Shown here: piece by piece, positions 47,595 to 57,498 of the stretch
Layout: every line of letters starts with the position of its first letter
Position numbering within the stretch: position 1 is the stretch's first letter
Source of the DNA: Bacillota bacterium
GTDB lineage: Bacteria; Bacillota; Clostridia; Clostridiales; Clostridiaceae
Direction: 5' to 3'
Assembly: GCA_017861315.1 (NCBI GenBank)
Contig: JAGFXP010000007.1
Location: 1 to 64,000, forward strand
DNA length: 64,000 bases
Position numbers and translations under genes: made by a program
Notes under the pieces: model-generated
Database searches by the model: none
The model's input: only the letters and a program-made list of their open reading frames with translations
What the model was told of the DNA's origin: nothing

Positions 47595-48482
47595 ATGGAA
47601 AAGAAAAAAGAGCTAATTGAACAGGTCAGAAAAGAGATGAACGAATGGCTGGGAGGCTATTTTTCAGGCAGGGGAACCTACGAAAAGAAAATATTTGAAG
47701 CGATGGACTACAGTCTCAACGCGAACGGAAAGAGGATAAGGCCTCTTCTTTTCCTTCTGGGCTTCAGCATGTTCAGCGGCGATTACAAAAAGGCGCTGCC
47801 TGTAGCCGGTGCCATAGAGATGATACATACTTATTCCCTCATACATGACGACCTGCCGGCTATGGACAACGACGACCTCAGGAGAGGCAAGCCTACAAAC
47901 CACAAGGTCTTCGGTGAAGCAATCGCAATCCTGGCAGGGGACGGGCTCCTGAACGAAGCCATGAACATCATGTTCAGGTTCTGCTGTGAAAACAATATGC
48001 AGAGAAACCTGGATGCATGCAGGCTGATCAGCGAAAGCGCAGGAGTGGACGGGATGATAGGCGGGCAGGTTATCGACATGCTTAGCGAAAACATGCAGAT
48101 ACCGCTGGAGCAGCTCTACGCAATGCACAGTAAGAAGACCGGGGCGCTTATAAAAGCCTCAATAGTTTCCGGTGCGATGACGGGAGGAGCAGCGGCTGAT
48201 GAACTCTGCCTGCTGGCTGAGTACGGCGAAAAGCTAGGCCTTGCGTTCCAGATCAAGGATGACATCCTGGATGTGTCAGGCGACACCGAAAAGCTAGGCA
48301 AGAGGGCTCAAAGCGACATTGAGAACAAGAAAACCACATTTGTAACCGAGTACGGTCTGGAAAAATGCATGGAGCTCTGCGGCAAGCTTACAGTGGAGTG
48401 CATGGAAAACCTGAATAAGATCAGCAGGGACACTTCACAGCTTGAAGAGATAACCATGTACCTTCTGAACAGGGACAGGTAG
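47595..48482 (+). CDS. ispA: Polyprenyl (farnesyl/geranyl) diphosphate synthase
   Basis: 295-aa trans-isoprenyl diphosphate synthase. First Asp-rich motif DDLPAMDNDDLRRGKPT (split), second FQIKDDILD, and GGQVIDM between them. Chain-length residues before the first motif (MIHTYSLIHDD) fit short-chain (C15/C20) products. ATG 47595 with AGGTGGTGG. In B. subtilis dxs follows directly; here a 6-kb cassette intervenes. Confidence 0.94.
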   Translation: MEKKKELIEQVRKEMNEWLGGYFSGRGTYEKKIFEAMDYSLNANGKRIRPLLFLLGFSMFSGDYKKALPVAGAIEMIHTYSLIHDDLPAMDNDDLRRGKPTNHKVFGEAIAILAGDGLLNEAMNIMFRFCCENNMQRNLDACRLISESAGVDGMIGGQVIDMLSENMQIPLEQLYAMHSKKTGALIKASIVSGAMTGGAAADELCLLAEYGEKLGLAFQIKDDILDVSGDTEKLGKRAQSDIENKKTTFVTEYGLEKCMELCGKLTVECMENLNKISRDTSQLEEITMYLLNRDR

Positions 48483-48494
48483 ACATATTGATCA

Positions 48495-48522
48495 AAACAC
48501 AGGATTTCCTGTGTTTATTTTA
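48495..48522 (+). terminator. Terminator after ispA
   Basis: AAACACAGGA/TCCTGTGTTT stem with a tight loop, followed by ATTTTATTTC. Confidence 0.8.
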
Positions 48523-48528
48523 TTTCGT

Positions 48529-48557
48529 TTGAACAGAATAGTCGTATTATGTATAAT
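48529..48557 (+). promoter_or_regulatory. Sigma-A promoter of DUF4317 gene
   Basis: TTGAAC (48529-48534), 17-nt spacer, TATAAT (48552-48557). Confidence 0.85.
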
Positions 48558-48595
48558 TAGGGAAAGATTTTGTTAAACAGAGGAGAATTTAGCGG

Positions 48596-49777
48596 ATGAA
48601 TAAAAAAGATTTAGCAGATTTAAGGAAAGAGTTTAAACTTACGACATACAAGCTGTCGGTGAAGGAAATATACAGCGTTTATTTGAAAAAGGATAATAAG
48701 TCAATTGTAATGAAGGAACTCAATTATCTTGACATGATGGAGATTGAAAAGAGGGAGCTTTATCTTGGGAACTTCAAGAAAGTCCTGACGGGCCCTATAG
48801 ATTCAAAGATTTTTGAACTTGATTTCAAGACAGCCGACCCAGAAAGCACTGAGAATGCCCAGGCGGTTTTGTATAATTGCTTGAATTCAGGGGGGAGCAT
48901 TGTGGAATATGCGGATAAAATAGTCGAAAAAATAGCTGAAAACTATAATTATGAAACGGATATAGTCATTAACTTTGTAAAAGCTGAATACTTGAAAGGC
49001 AATAGGAACAGGAGCAAGGAAGCTGATGAGGCAGCCGATGATCAGGTTCAGGCTGTGGAATTTATCCTGTGCAGCATAAATAAAGTGGATGTTCCTAAAA
49101 AGGTTTTGAAATTCGATTATTCGGAGATGACATTTAAACCTAGTTCAGGCATAGACGTGGAGGTTAATTTGAAATCACCGCTTGATGGATTCGTGTTCCC
49201 AGGCATCGGCAGCGAATTCGTCGATGTAAATAAAATAATATACTATTCCTCTGCTTCAAAGAACATGAATGCATCTTTCATAGAGAATGTACTGGGGTGC
49301 AGCTTGAAGCCTACAGCAACAGAGGAAAAGGAAAGTTTCAACGCCATATTGCATACAGTTGTTGGAGACAGGATAAAGCCAGACACAATGCAGGAGATAT
49401 ACGAGAAAATAAATGAGAAGCTTGAATATGCAGATGAAGACGATGGAGAAGAGCCTACCGTAGACATGAAGGAAATAACCAGGGTTTTGGAATCTACCGG
49501 CGTTGAAAACACTGAAATGGTGGAAAAGGCTTTTGAAGAGATCTGCGGAGGAGATTATGAATTCAAGGTTAAGAATATTGTGCCGGCTTTCGAAAGCAAA
49601 TCAATAAAAATCGAAAATGAAAATACCAATATCACGATTACTCCGGGAGATTTAAGTTCGGTCAGACAGGTTATAGATAAGAACAAAAAGAAGTATCTAT
49701 TGATCGAACTGACGGAAGATGTTGAAGTCAACGGATTCAAATTGGAAAATGAGGAGATAGAGTCCTTGGGTTTCTAA
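48596..49777 (+). CDS. DUF4317 family protein
   Basis: 393 aa. The opening MNKKDLADLRKEFK and the YLKKDNKSIV segment match the DUF4317 family of Firmicutes, whose function is unknown. No signal peptide or membrane helix. Two or three acidic mixed domains are seen, with LNYLDMMEIEKRELYLGNFKK near the N terminus (split at 55-75) and a C-terminal strand-rich part. Its codon use looks more A/T-rich than that of the flanking genes by eye. It has its own promoter and no close partner; glgA begins 90 nt downstream. Confidence 0.8.
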   Translation: MNKKDLADLRKEFKLTTYKLSVKEIYSVYLKKDNKSIVMKELNYLDMMEIEKRELYLGNFKKVLTGPIDSKIFELDFKTADPESTENAQAVLYNCLNSGGSIVEYADKIVEKIAENYNYETDIVINFVKAEYLKGNRNRSKEADEAADDQVQAVEFILCSINKVDVPKKVLKFDYSEMTFKPSSGIDVEVNLKSPLDGFVFPGIGSEFVDVNKIIYYSSASKNMNASFIENVLGCSLKPTATEEKESFNAILHTVVGDRIKPDTMQEIYEKINEKLEYADEDDGEEPTVDMKEITRVLESTGVENTEMVEKAFEEICGGDYEFKVKNIVPAFESKSIKIENENTNITITPGDLSSVRQVIDKNKKKYLLIELTEDVEVNGFKLENEEIESLGF

Positions 49778-49867
49778 ATATCAATTATTGTGAATAACCG
49801 AATTAAAGGATTTTAGGCAGGCCTATAGAAATATATAAGAATATAACATGCGAAAGGGGAATAAAGG

Positions 49868-51298
49868 ATGTTAAAAGTCTTACTTGCAGCCTCAGAGGCG
49901 GCTCCATTCATAAAAACGGGAGGACTTGCCGACGTTGCAGGCTCGCTCCCAAAGGAGCTTCTCAAAAAGGGTGCGGATGTCAGGGTCATAATTCCAAAAT
50001 ACAGCGCGATACCGGACAAATACAAGGATTCGATGAAGTACATAGGATATACATTTGTGAAGCTGGGCTGGAGAAACCAGTACTGCGGCGTGTTCGAGTG
50101 CGTTCATGAAGGGATCACATTTTATTTTATAGATAATGAATACTATTTCAACAGAGAAAAGATATACGGCCACTATGACGAGGCGGAGATGTTCGGATTT
50201 TTCTGCAAGGCTGTCCTGGAATCTCTTCAGGTGACCGGCTTCCAGCCGGACATAATCCACTGCAACGACTGGCATACAGGATACATACCGGCTCTTGCGA
50301 GGATAAACCATGGCTGGGATAAATATTTCAATAAGATCAAGTTTGTTTACACCATACACAATCTCCAGTACCAGGGGATATTTCCATCAGGAGTCCTGGG
50401 AGAAATACTGGATATCGGTTACGAAAATTTCACGGCGGACAAGCTGGAATTCAAAGGGAACGTCAATTTCATGAAGGCGGGGATCGTATACAGCGACCTT
50501 ATTACAACTGTTAGCCCGTCCTATGCCGAGGAAGTGAAAATGCATCATTACGGCGAAGGCCTCGAGGGACTTCTCAATGCGAGGAAGGATGATCTGCACG
50601 GCATTCTGAACGGTCTTGACTACGATGAATACAACCCTGAAACCGACAGGTACATCTACAAGAACTACAACATCGATAATTTCAAAAACAAGGCTTTCAA
50701 CAAAAGGTCCCTTCAGAATGAGCTGGGGCTTCCCGTTAAGGCTGATGTGCCGGTGATGAGCCTTATCTCGAGGCTTGTGCCGCAGAAGGGTATAGAGCTT
50801 CTCGAGCATGTCATAGAGGAGATAGCTGCAATGGACATGCAGTTCATCATTCTGGGTACGGGCGATTCGAAGTATGAAGAGCTCTTCAGACATATGGAGT
50901 GGAAATATCCCGAGAAGATTTCCGCGAATATGATGTTCAACAACCAGCTTTCGCACAGGATTTATGCCGGCTCGGACATGTTCCTCATGCCTTCGAAATT
51001 CGAGCCTTGCGGTCTGAGCCAGCTGATAAGCCTCAGATACGGCACAATTCCCATTGTAAGGGAGACCGGCGGGCTTAAGGATACAGTCAAGCCTTTCAAT
51101 GATCTGACAAACGAAGGCAACGGATTCAGCTTCGCAAACTACAACGCGCATGATATGCTCTATACGATCCAGAGGGCTGAAAGATTTTTTCAGGACAAGA
51201 AGATATGGCACATGCTGGTAAAAAGATCAATGGAGATGGATAACAGCTGGGGAAAATCTGCAGAGAAATACATGGAATTGTACGAGAAACTCGTTTAA
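49868..51298 (+). CDS. glgA: Glycogen synthase (GT5), canonical copy
   Basis: 476-aa GT-B glycosyltransferase elongating alpha-1,4-glucan from ADP-glucose. The N-terminal donor-binding KTGGL (in FIKTGGLADVAGSLP) and the C-terminal FEPCGLSQL motif are both intact, as is SRLVPQKG. Cytoplasmic. It starts a three-gene run with a divergent glgA paralogue 22 nt downstream and a GH13 enzyme. No glgC, glgB or glgP is in the window. Confidence 0.95.
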   Translation: MLKVLLAASEAAPFIKTGGLADVAGSLPKELLKKGADVRVIIPKYSAIPDKYKDSMKYIGYTFVKLGWRNQYCGVFECVHEGITFYFIDNEYYFNREKIYGHYDEAEMFGFFCKAVLESLQVTGFQPDIIHCNDWHTGYIPALARINHGWDKYFNKIKFVYTIHNLQYQGIFPSGVLGEILDIGYENFTADKLEFKGNVNFMKAGIVYSDLITTVSPSYAEEVKMHHYGEGLEGLLNARKDDLHGILNGLDYDEYNPETDRYIYKNYNIDNFKNKAFNKRSLQNELGLPVKADVPVMSLISRLVPQKGIELLEHVIEEIAAMDMQFIILGTGDSKYEELFRHMEWKYPEKISANMMFNNQLSHRIYAGSDMFLMPSKFEPCGLSQLISLRYGTIPIVRETGGLKDTVKPFNDLTNEGNGFSFANYNAHDMLYTIQRAERFFQDKKIWHMLVKRSMEMDNSWGKSAEKYMELYEKLV

Positions 51299-51320
51299 AT
51301 ATGTTTTAGGAGAAGATGCT

Positions 51321-52712
51321 ATGGCTAGAAAAATAAAAGTGCTCTATGTTTCCGCGGAATGCTCACCGTACTCAGGCGCCGGCGGCCTGGGCGAAGTTGC
51401 TGGCGCCCTTCCCGGGGCAATTGCAGAGCAGGACATAGATATTAGGAGGATAGTTCCCCTTCACAGGGAGACAACTCAAAAGCTGAGATTCAGGAGCAAT
51501 TTCCCGGTAAAAATGGGAGACAGATATCAGACCTGCCTGGTCAAATATGATTTTGAAGAAAAGGAAGTGCCTACATATTTTGTCGGCAACGACTACTATT
51601 TCAACCGCGACGGAATATACAAGCAGTACGATGACGGAGAAAGGTTCCTTTTTTTCTGCAAGGCTGTTGTAGGGTTCCTGGAGGATACATCATTCAAACC
51701 TGACATAATTCACATCAACGACTGGCATGCAGGAATGATACCCATGCTTCTCAAGAGCAGCGGGCTGAATTTCAAGACCGTCAACACCATCCATAACCTC
51801 ATATACAACGGCTGGATAGGCGCGGAATACCTTCAGGACGAAAACCTGCCGATGGAATATCTGACGAGAATAGACTATCCCAACCTTCTCAATTTCATGA
51901 AGGCGGGCATAATCTACTCGGACGTAATAACAACCGTGAGCAGTACCTTTGCAGGCGAGATGCAGGATGAAGGGAAGGGCTTCGGCATGGAGGAGCTCCT
52001 GAGGGAAAAGGGAGGTGTCATAGGTATACTGAACGGGGTCGATGCCGAGAAATATAATCCGGTATCGGACAGCGAGATATATGCAAACTACTCCCATAAA
52101 AATGCCGCTGCGAAAAAGGAAAACAAGAAGAGCCTTCAAAGGGAATTCGGCCTTGATGAAAGTGATGTGCCCATAATCTCTGCGGTGACACGCCTGGAGG
52201 ACCAGAAGGGGATAGACATACTCATAGAATCGATTGAAACTTTCAGGGGAGAGTGCCAGTTCGTAATACTTGGGTCTGGCAGGAAGGTATACGAAGATAA
52301 ACTTCTGTCTCTGTGTTCGAAGCACCCGGGCAGGATCGCAGTCAGGATAGGTTACAGCCTTGAGGCTGCAAAGAAGATATATGCTGGCAGCGACATCTAT
52401 GTTATGCCTTCGCTGTATGAGCCCGGCGGCATGGGACAGCTGATTGCCATGAGATACGGCACGGTACCGGTAGTAAGAGGCACAGGCGGCCTGAGGGATA
52501 CTGTGGAGGATTTTGAGGTCAACAGGAAAAAGGGGACCGGATTTTTATTTGAAAGGTATTCGCACCTGGATCTGAACGGCGCACTGGAAAAGGCGGTCGG
52601 CCTCTACAATACACCTGAATGGAGCCAGATAGTCGGGAACTGCATGAAACACGACGTCTCCTGGAAGAAAGCTGGCAAAAAATATGCGGATCTGTACAGA
52701 GAGATTGTTTAG
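51321..52712 (+). CDS. GlgA-like GT5 glycosyltransferase, variant copy
   Basis: 463 aa, same fold and length as the preceding glycogen synthase and similar along its length (HINDWHAGM, NFMKAGIIYSDVITTVS, RLEDQKGIDIL). Two hallmark sites differ: the donor-loop KTGGL is GAGGL (Lys replaced by Gly), and the C-terminal FEPCGL is YEPGGM (the conserved Cys replaced by Gly). These residues matter for activity in E. coli GlgA, so this copy may use another donor or acceptor, act as a regulatory partner, or be weakly active. Confidence 0.85.
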   Translation: MARKIKVLYVSAECSPYSGAGGLGEVAGALPGAIAEQDIDIRRIVPLHRETTQKLRFRSNFPVKMGDRYQTCLVKYDFEEKEVPTYFVGNDYYFNRDGIYKQYDDGERFLFFCKAVVGFLEDTSFKPDIIHINDWHAGMIPMLLKSSGLNFKTVNTIHNLIYNGWIGAEYLQDENLPMEYLTRIDYPNLLNFMKAGIIYSDVITTVSSTFAGEMQDEGKGFGMEELLREKGGVIGILNGVDAEKYNPVSDSEIYANYSHKNAAAKKENKKSLQREFGLDESDVPIISAVTRLEDQKGIDILIESIETFRGECQFVILGSGRKVYEDKLLSLCSKHPGRIAVRIGYSLEAAKKIYAGSDIYVMPSLYEPGGMGQLIAMRYGTVPVVRGTGGLRDTVEDFEVNRKKGTGFLFERYSHLDLNGALEKAVGLYNTPEWSQIVGNCMKHDVSWKKAGKKYADLYREIV

Positions 52713-52726
52713 AAAGGGGAATGTGA

Positions 52727-54667
52727 ATGATATATTATAATTCACACAATCCGTTTTATAAAAGCCCCTTCGGAGCTGTTAAGACTGATGAACAAATCAA
52801 GGTAAGGATAAGGATCGATACAGCGGTGAAACCCCAGTCTGTCAGCTTGAGGATCTGGACGGGAGAGAATGAGCTGAGAATCAAGATGACACAGGATTAT
52901 GATCCGGTGATTTTTTCCTGTGAATTCAGAGCTCCGGCTGAACCTGTTCTAATTTGGTACTACTTCATCATTGAAACGAGGAGCGGCACGAAATACTACG
53001 GAAACAACAAGGCCCAGCTGGGAGGAGAAGGGAAGGTTTATGAATACCCTCCCGATTCATACCAGATCACGGTGTACAAAAAGGATTACAAAACTCCGGA
53101 CTGGTTCAAGGACGGCGTTATGTACCAGATATTCGTGGACAGGTTCTGCAACGGAAACGAGGACGGCTCTGTAAAGGCAAAGGAGAGCGATTACAAGATC
53201 CATGAAAACTGGGATGAGATACCGGAATACGGACATGAGGACTACAGGGCAAATGATTTCTTCGGGGGGAACCTCAAGGGGGTCATCAAAAAGATCCCTT
53301 ATCTGAAGGAGCTCGGCATAAGCGTAATATATCTCAATCCTATATTCGAAGCATATTCAAACCATAAGTACGATACGGGAGACTACACAAAGATAGATCC
53401 CATGTTCGGAGATATGGATGATTTCAGGGAGCTGTGCAGCAAAGCTAAGGAAAATGGGATCAGCATAATACTGGACGGGGTTTTCAACCATACAGGAAGC
53501 AACAGCCTTTATTTCAACAAGGACGGCAAATACGATTCCGTCGGAGCCTACCAGTCTGTGGATTCAAAATACTATCCCTGGTACAGCTTCACAAACCATC
53601 CCGAGGAATATGAATGCTGGTGGGGTTTCAAGACACTTCCTAATGTAAACGAAATTGAGGGATCCTTTGAGGACTTCATTGTATTCTCATCCGACAGCAT
53701 TGTCAAAAGGTGGATAAGCGAAGGCGCATCGGGATGGAGGCTTGACGTGGCAGACGAGCTTCCTGAAAAATTCATCCGTGATATCCGCAGGGAAGTCAAG
53801 AGGGAAAACAGCGATGCGGTCATCATAGGTGAGGTTTGGGAGGATGCATCAAACAAGGTGAGCTACGGCGAACTGAGAAGCTACCTGCTGGGAGACGAGC
53901 TGGATTCGGTGATGAACTACCCTTTCAGAAGCATCCTCCTGAGCTTCCTTCACGGAGGTATAGACGGGGAAAGATTCAAGCAGGAGATATACAGCCAACA
54001 TGAGAATTATCCGCCCGAGAGCTTTTATTCCCTGATGAACCTCGTGGGAAGCCATGACAGGGCAAGAATAAAAACGGTTCTCGGCGAGGCGCCCGTCGAA
54101 TATAACCTTAGCCTGCATGAAATTGCAAACTACAAGCTTTCGGAGGACAAGGAACAGCTGGCCAACAAGAATATAAGGCTTGCGGCGGCAGTCCAGATGA
54201 CGTTTCCGGGGGTTCCAAGCATATATTACGGCGATGAAGCGGGAATGCAGGGTTACAAGGACCCTTTCAACAGGGGGACATATCCCTGGGGAAACGAAGA
54301 CAAGTCCCTTGTAAAATGGTACAAAGACATAATAAGTGTGAGAAACGGGACGGACTGCCTCAGGACCGGTGTTTTCAAGCTGGATTACTGTGCAAATGAC
54401 ATAATTTCATATATCAGGTATATCAGGGACGGCAAAGATGTATTCGGGAACCCCAAGGACGACGGCTTTGCGCTGGTTGTTCTTAACAGGAGCGCCGATG
54501 CGGGAAGATGGGTGGAAATTGACATCCATGAAACCGAATCGGAGTATTTATATGATGCAATGGATCCGAATTACAGGGTGCCGGTTATTGACAGCAAAGC
54601 GAGGCTCCATATACATCCCCTGCAATGCAGGATACTTTTGGATAAACAGGCTTCCGGCATGAGATGA
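52727..54667 (+). CDS. GH13 alpha-amylase family enzyme (neopullulanase/cyclomaltodextrinase-like)
   Basis: 646 aa, no signal peptide, hence intracellular. An N-terminal beta-sandwich domain (1-115, CBM34-like), then the TIM barrel with conserved region [21 protein letters not shown] (nucleophile Asp), III IIGEVWE (acid/base Glu) and [11 protein letters not shown] (Asp), and a C-terminal beta domain. It acts on alpha-1,4-glucans or cyclodextrins; the exact specificity is not readable. It follows the GlgA variant by 14 nt, so synthesis and breakdown or debranching of glucan are coupled in one transcript. Confidence 0.9.
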   Translation: MIYYNSHNPFYKSPFGAVKTDEQIKVRIRIDTAVKPQSVSLRIWTGENELRIKMTQDYDPVIFSCEFRAPAEPVLIWYYFIIETRSGTKYYGNNKAQLGGEGKVYEYPPDSYQITVYKKDYKTPDWFKDGVMYQIFVDRFCNGNEDGSVKAKESDYKIHENWDEIPEYGHEDYRANDFFGGNLKGVIKKIPYLKELGISVIYLNPIFEAYSNHKYDTGDYTKIDPMFGDMDDFRELCSKAKENGISIILDGVFNHTGSNSLYFNKDGKYDSVGAYQSVDSKYYPWYSFTNHPEEYECWWGFKTLPNVNEIEGSFEDFIVFSSDSIVKRWISEGASGWRLDVADELPEKFIRDIRREVKRENSDAVIIGEVWEDASNKVSYGELRSYLLGDELDSVMNYPFRSILLSFLHGGIDGERFKQEIYSQHENYPPESFYSLMNLVGSHDRARIKTVLGEAPVEYNLSLHEIANYKLSEDKEQLANKNIRLAAAVQMTFPGVPSIYYGDEAGMQGYKDPFNRGTYPWGNEDKSLVKWYKDIISVRNGTDCLRTGVFKLDYCANDIISYIRYIRDGKDVFGNPKDDGFALVVLNRSADAGRWVEIDIHETESEYLYDAMDPNYRVPVIDSKARLHIHPLQCRILLDKQASGMR

Positions 54668-54686
54668 TTGCCGGAAGCTGTTTTTT
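54650..54686 (+). terminator. Terminator of glg cassette
   Basis: 10-bp stem GCTTCCGGCA/TGCCGGAAGC overlapping the GH13 stop codon, followed by TGTTTTTT. Confidence 0.88.
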
Positions 54687-54711
54687 AGCCTTATCCGCTT
54701 ATAAAGATGCT

Positions 54712-54740
54712 TTGATTTTTTTGCATAATAATGCTAAGAT
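54712..54740 (+). promoter_or_regulatory. Candidate promoter of dxs operon
   Basis: TTGATT (54712-54717), 17-nt spacer, TAAGAT (54735-54740) with an extended TGC. Confidence 0.6.
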
Positions 54741-54795
54741 AAGAATATATTTATGCATTGTTTTATACAGTGCAGGTGAAGAGGAAGCGAAAAAG

Positions 54796-56673
54796 ATGTA
54801 TAAAATACTCGATAACATAAAAGATGTAAACGAAATGAAGCATCTGACTATATATGAAAAGGAACTGTTGTCGGAGGAGATAAGGGAATTCCTGATAGAC
54901 AAGGTTTCAAAAACAGGGGGGCACCTTGCATCTAATCTTGGTGTGGTGGAGCTAACCATAAGCCTGTTCAGCATTTTCGATTTGAATAAAGACAAGCTTA
55001 TATGGGATGTGGGTCACCAGTCATATGTGCACAAGATACTGACCGGCAGGGCGAAAGGGTTTGACAATCTGAGACAGTACGGCGGCTTGAGCGGGTTTCC
55101 GAAAAAATCCGAAAGCGTATATGATTTTTTTGACACGGGTCACAGCAGCACATCCATATCTGCGGCACTGGGCATGGCGACGGCCAGGGACCTCAAAGGT
55201 GAAAAGCACGAGGTCGTTGCGGTAATAGGCGACGGTGCTCTGACCGGCGGAATGGCTTTCGAAGCACTTAACGACCTGGGATACAGGAAGTCGAAGGTAA
55301 TCATAATACTCAACGATAACCAGATGTCCATTGCAAAAAACGTCGGCGGGTTGTCAAGCTACCTCAGAAGGCTTAGGAGCGATCCGAAATACGCTAAATT
55401 CAAGGAAGAGCTTGAGCTTAACATAAAGAAAATACCGAATATAGGTCCCGGGGTTGCCAGGACGCTTGAAAGGATAAAGAACGGCATCAAGCAGATGGTT
55501 GTGCCCGGGATGCTGTTCGAGGACATGGGAGTGAAATACCTGGGACCTGTAGACGGCCATGATATAACTGAACTTACCAGGATGCTGTATTCGGCGAGAG
55601 CCCTGAAAGGGCCTGTCATAATACATGTCAAAACCCAGAAGGGAAAGGGCTATGAGCATGCGGAAAAGAGGCCAGACAAGTTCCACGGCATAGGTCCCTT
55701 CGACTGTGACAGCGGAGAGATCAACAGCTGCCCTGACTGCACAACCTATTCCAAGGCTTTCGGGGACAGCATGATAAGGCAGGCTGAAAAGAACAAATAT
55801 GTTGTTGCGCTGACTGCGGCGATGAGGGACGGTACGGGGCTCAAGGATTACTCGGAGCTGTTCCCGGAAAGGTTCTTCGATGTAGGGATAGCAGAGCAGC
55901 ATGCTGTAACCCTGGCTGCAGGTATGGCAAAGGAAGGGCTCAGGCCTGTATTTGCAGTATATTCAACATTTCTGCAGAGAGCATATGATCAGATACTCCA
56001 CGATGTATGCATCCAGAATCTCCCGGTGGTATTCGCCATAGACAGGGCTGGCCTTGTGGGAGAGGACGGGGAGACTCATCAGGGGATTTTCGACCTGTCT
56101 TTCCTGTCACACATACCCAATATAGTCATCGCTGCTCCGAAATGCACGGGTGAGATGGACAGCCTGTTTGATTGGGCTCTGAAGCAGGATTTTCCCGTTG
56201 CGGTCAGATACCCTAGAGGAGGAGACAGTGAACATTTCTGCATGCCTTCCGTCAGGGAGTTTGAGCTCGGAAAATGGGAAATGCTATGCGGAGAGGGAGA
56301 TGTCGCAGTGATTGCAACAGGCAGAATGGTTCAGACTGCATTGGAAGCAGGAGAGCTGCTGGCTGCATCGGGGATAAAGGTAAGGATAATCAACGGGTGC
56401 TTCATCAAGCCTATCGACTCAGGCATGCTGAAAGAGCTTGCGGCTGAAAAAGTGGATATTGTAACCATTGAGGACAACATTATCAGCGGCGGGTTTGGCA
56501 TGCAGATCCTGGAGGAGATGAAGAGCCTGAACAATAACGCACGGATTCTTAATCTGGGCTTCGAGGATAAATTCATACAGCACGGAAGCACAAGTCTGCT
56601 GTTCGAGAGCAACGGGCTTGATGCGGCCGGAATCAGGACTAGTATTGAAAACTTTATTAACACGAAGGAGTAG
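54796..56673 (+). CDS. dxs: 1-deoxy-D-xylulose-5-phosphate synthase
   Basis: 625-aa thiamine diphosphate enzyme starting the MEP isoprenoid pathway from pyruvate and glyceraldehyde 3-phosphate. TPP motif [18 protein letters not shown], catalytic [11 protein letters not shown] and GHQSYVHKI, and the transketolase pyrimidine domain with [19 protein letters not shown] 54796 follows GAGGAAG; the frame open upstream to 54664 crosses the terminator and promoter. First gene of dxs-tlyA-nadK-argR-recN. Confidence 0.96.
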   Translation: MYKILDNIKDVNEMKHLTIYEKELLSEEIREFLIDKVSKTGGHLASNLGVVELTISLFSIFDLNKDKLIWDVGHQSYVHKILTGRAKGFDNLRQYGGLSGFPKKSESVYDFFDTGHSSTSISAALGMATARDLKGEKHEVVAVIGDGALTGGMAFEALNDLGYRKSKVIIILNDNQMSIAKNVGGLSSYLRRLRSDPKYAKFKEELELNIKKIPNIGPGVARTLERIKNGIKQMVVPGMLFEDMGVKYLGPVDGHDITELTRMLYSARALKGPVIIHVKTQKGKGYEHAEKRPDKFHGIGPFDCDSGEINSCPDCTTYSKAFGDSMIRQAEKNKYVVALTAAMRDGTGLKDYSELFPERFFDVGIAEQHAVTLAAGMAKEGLRPVFAVYSTFLQRAYDQILHDVCIQNLPVVFAIDRAGLVGEDGETHQGIFDLSFLSHIPNIVIAAPKCTGEMDSLFDWALKQDFPVAVRYPRGGDSEHFCMPSVREFELGKWEMLCGEGDVAVIATGRMVQTALEAGELLAASGIKVRIINGCFIKPIDSGMLKELAAEKVDIVTIEDNIISGGFGMQILEEMKSLNNNARILNLGFEDKFIQHGSTSLLFESNGLDAAGIRTSIENFINTKE

Positions 56674-56676
56674 AAT

Positions 56677-57498
56677 ATGGCAGAGACGAAGGAAAGGCTT
56701 GACGTTCTGTTGGTAAAAAAAGATATTTTTAAGTCAAGGGAAAGGGCAAGAGCCAGCATTATGGCCGGAGAAATATTTGTCGACGGACAAAGGGTCGACA
56801 AATGCGGGGAGAAAGTCCGTGAAAATGCCGATATAGTATTCAAGGGGCAGGAACTGCAATATGTAAGCAGGGGCGGGCTGAAGCTTGAGAAAGCTATAAA
56901 AAAATTCGGCATTAACCTTGAAGGGAAGGTATGTCTCGATATAGGCGCATCGACAGGCGGCTTCACCGACTGCATGCTTCAGAACGGTGCGGCAAAGGTC
57001 TTCGCAATAGACGTGGGCTACGGCCAGTTTGCCTGGAAGCTGAGGACAGACCCCAGGGTTGTATGCATGGAGAGGACGAATGTAAGATATGTAACACCCG
57101 AGGAGCTTGGAGAGCTGGCTGATTTTGCAAGCATCGACGTTTCTTTCATCTCTCTTACAAAGGTGGTTCCTGTTGTGCTTGATCTGCTGAAGGAAGACGG
57201 GGAGATAATGGCTCTCATCAAACCTCAGTTTGAAGCGGGGCGAGACAAGGTTGGGAAAAAGGGAGTCGTCAGGGAAAAGTCAACACACCTGGAGGTTATA
57301 AAAAAGATATATGATTTTATCAAGGCGGAAGGCTGCAGTGTTATTGATGCCGATTACTCGCCTATAAAGGGTCCGGAGGGAAATATAGAGTATCTTATCT
57401 ACTTCACAAAGGCTGAAATAGAGAATGAGAAGCTCATAGAGGATCTGAACGGCATAGTAGAGGAATCCCATGCGGACCTGAACAGGGAGGCGCTATGA
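56677..57498 (+). CDS. tlyA: TlyA family rRNA methyltransferase / S4-domain protein
   Basis: 273 aa: N-terminal S4 RNA-binding domain (ERLDVLLVKKDIFKSRERA region) and FtsJ-type methyltransferase with LDIGASTGGFTDCML as SAM site, the DVSFISL motif and the ALIKPQFEAG motif. Family members 2'-O-methylate rRNA. Equivalent to B. subtilis YqxC. It overlaps nadK by 4 nt (ATGA). Confidence 0.94.
   Translation: MAETKERLDVLLVKKDIFKSRERARASIMAGEIFVDGQRVDKCGEKVRENADIVFKGQELQYVSRGGLKLEKAIKKFGINLEGKVCLDIGASTGGFTDCMLQNGAAKVFAIDVGYGQFAWKLRTDPRVVCMERTNVRYVTPEELGELADFASIDVSFISLTKVVPVVLDLLKEDGEIMALIKPQFEAGRDKVGKKGVVREKSTHLEVIKKIYDFIKAEGCSVIDADYSPIKGPEGNIEYLIYFTKAEIENEKLIEDLNGIVEESHADLNREAL

Noticed and set aside
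54664-54795. N-terminal extension of Dxs
   Set aside because: It would run through the terminator of the GH13 gene and the dxs promoter. The family N terminus matches ATG 54796.
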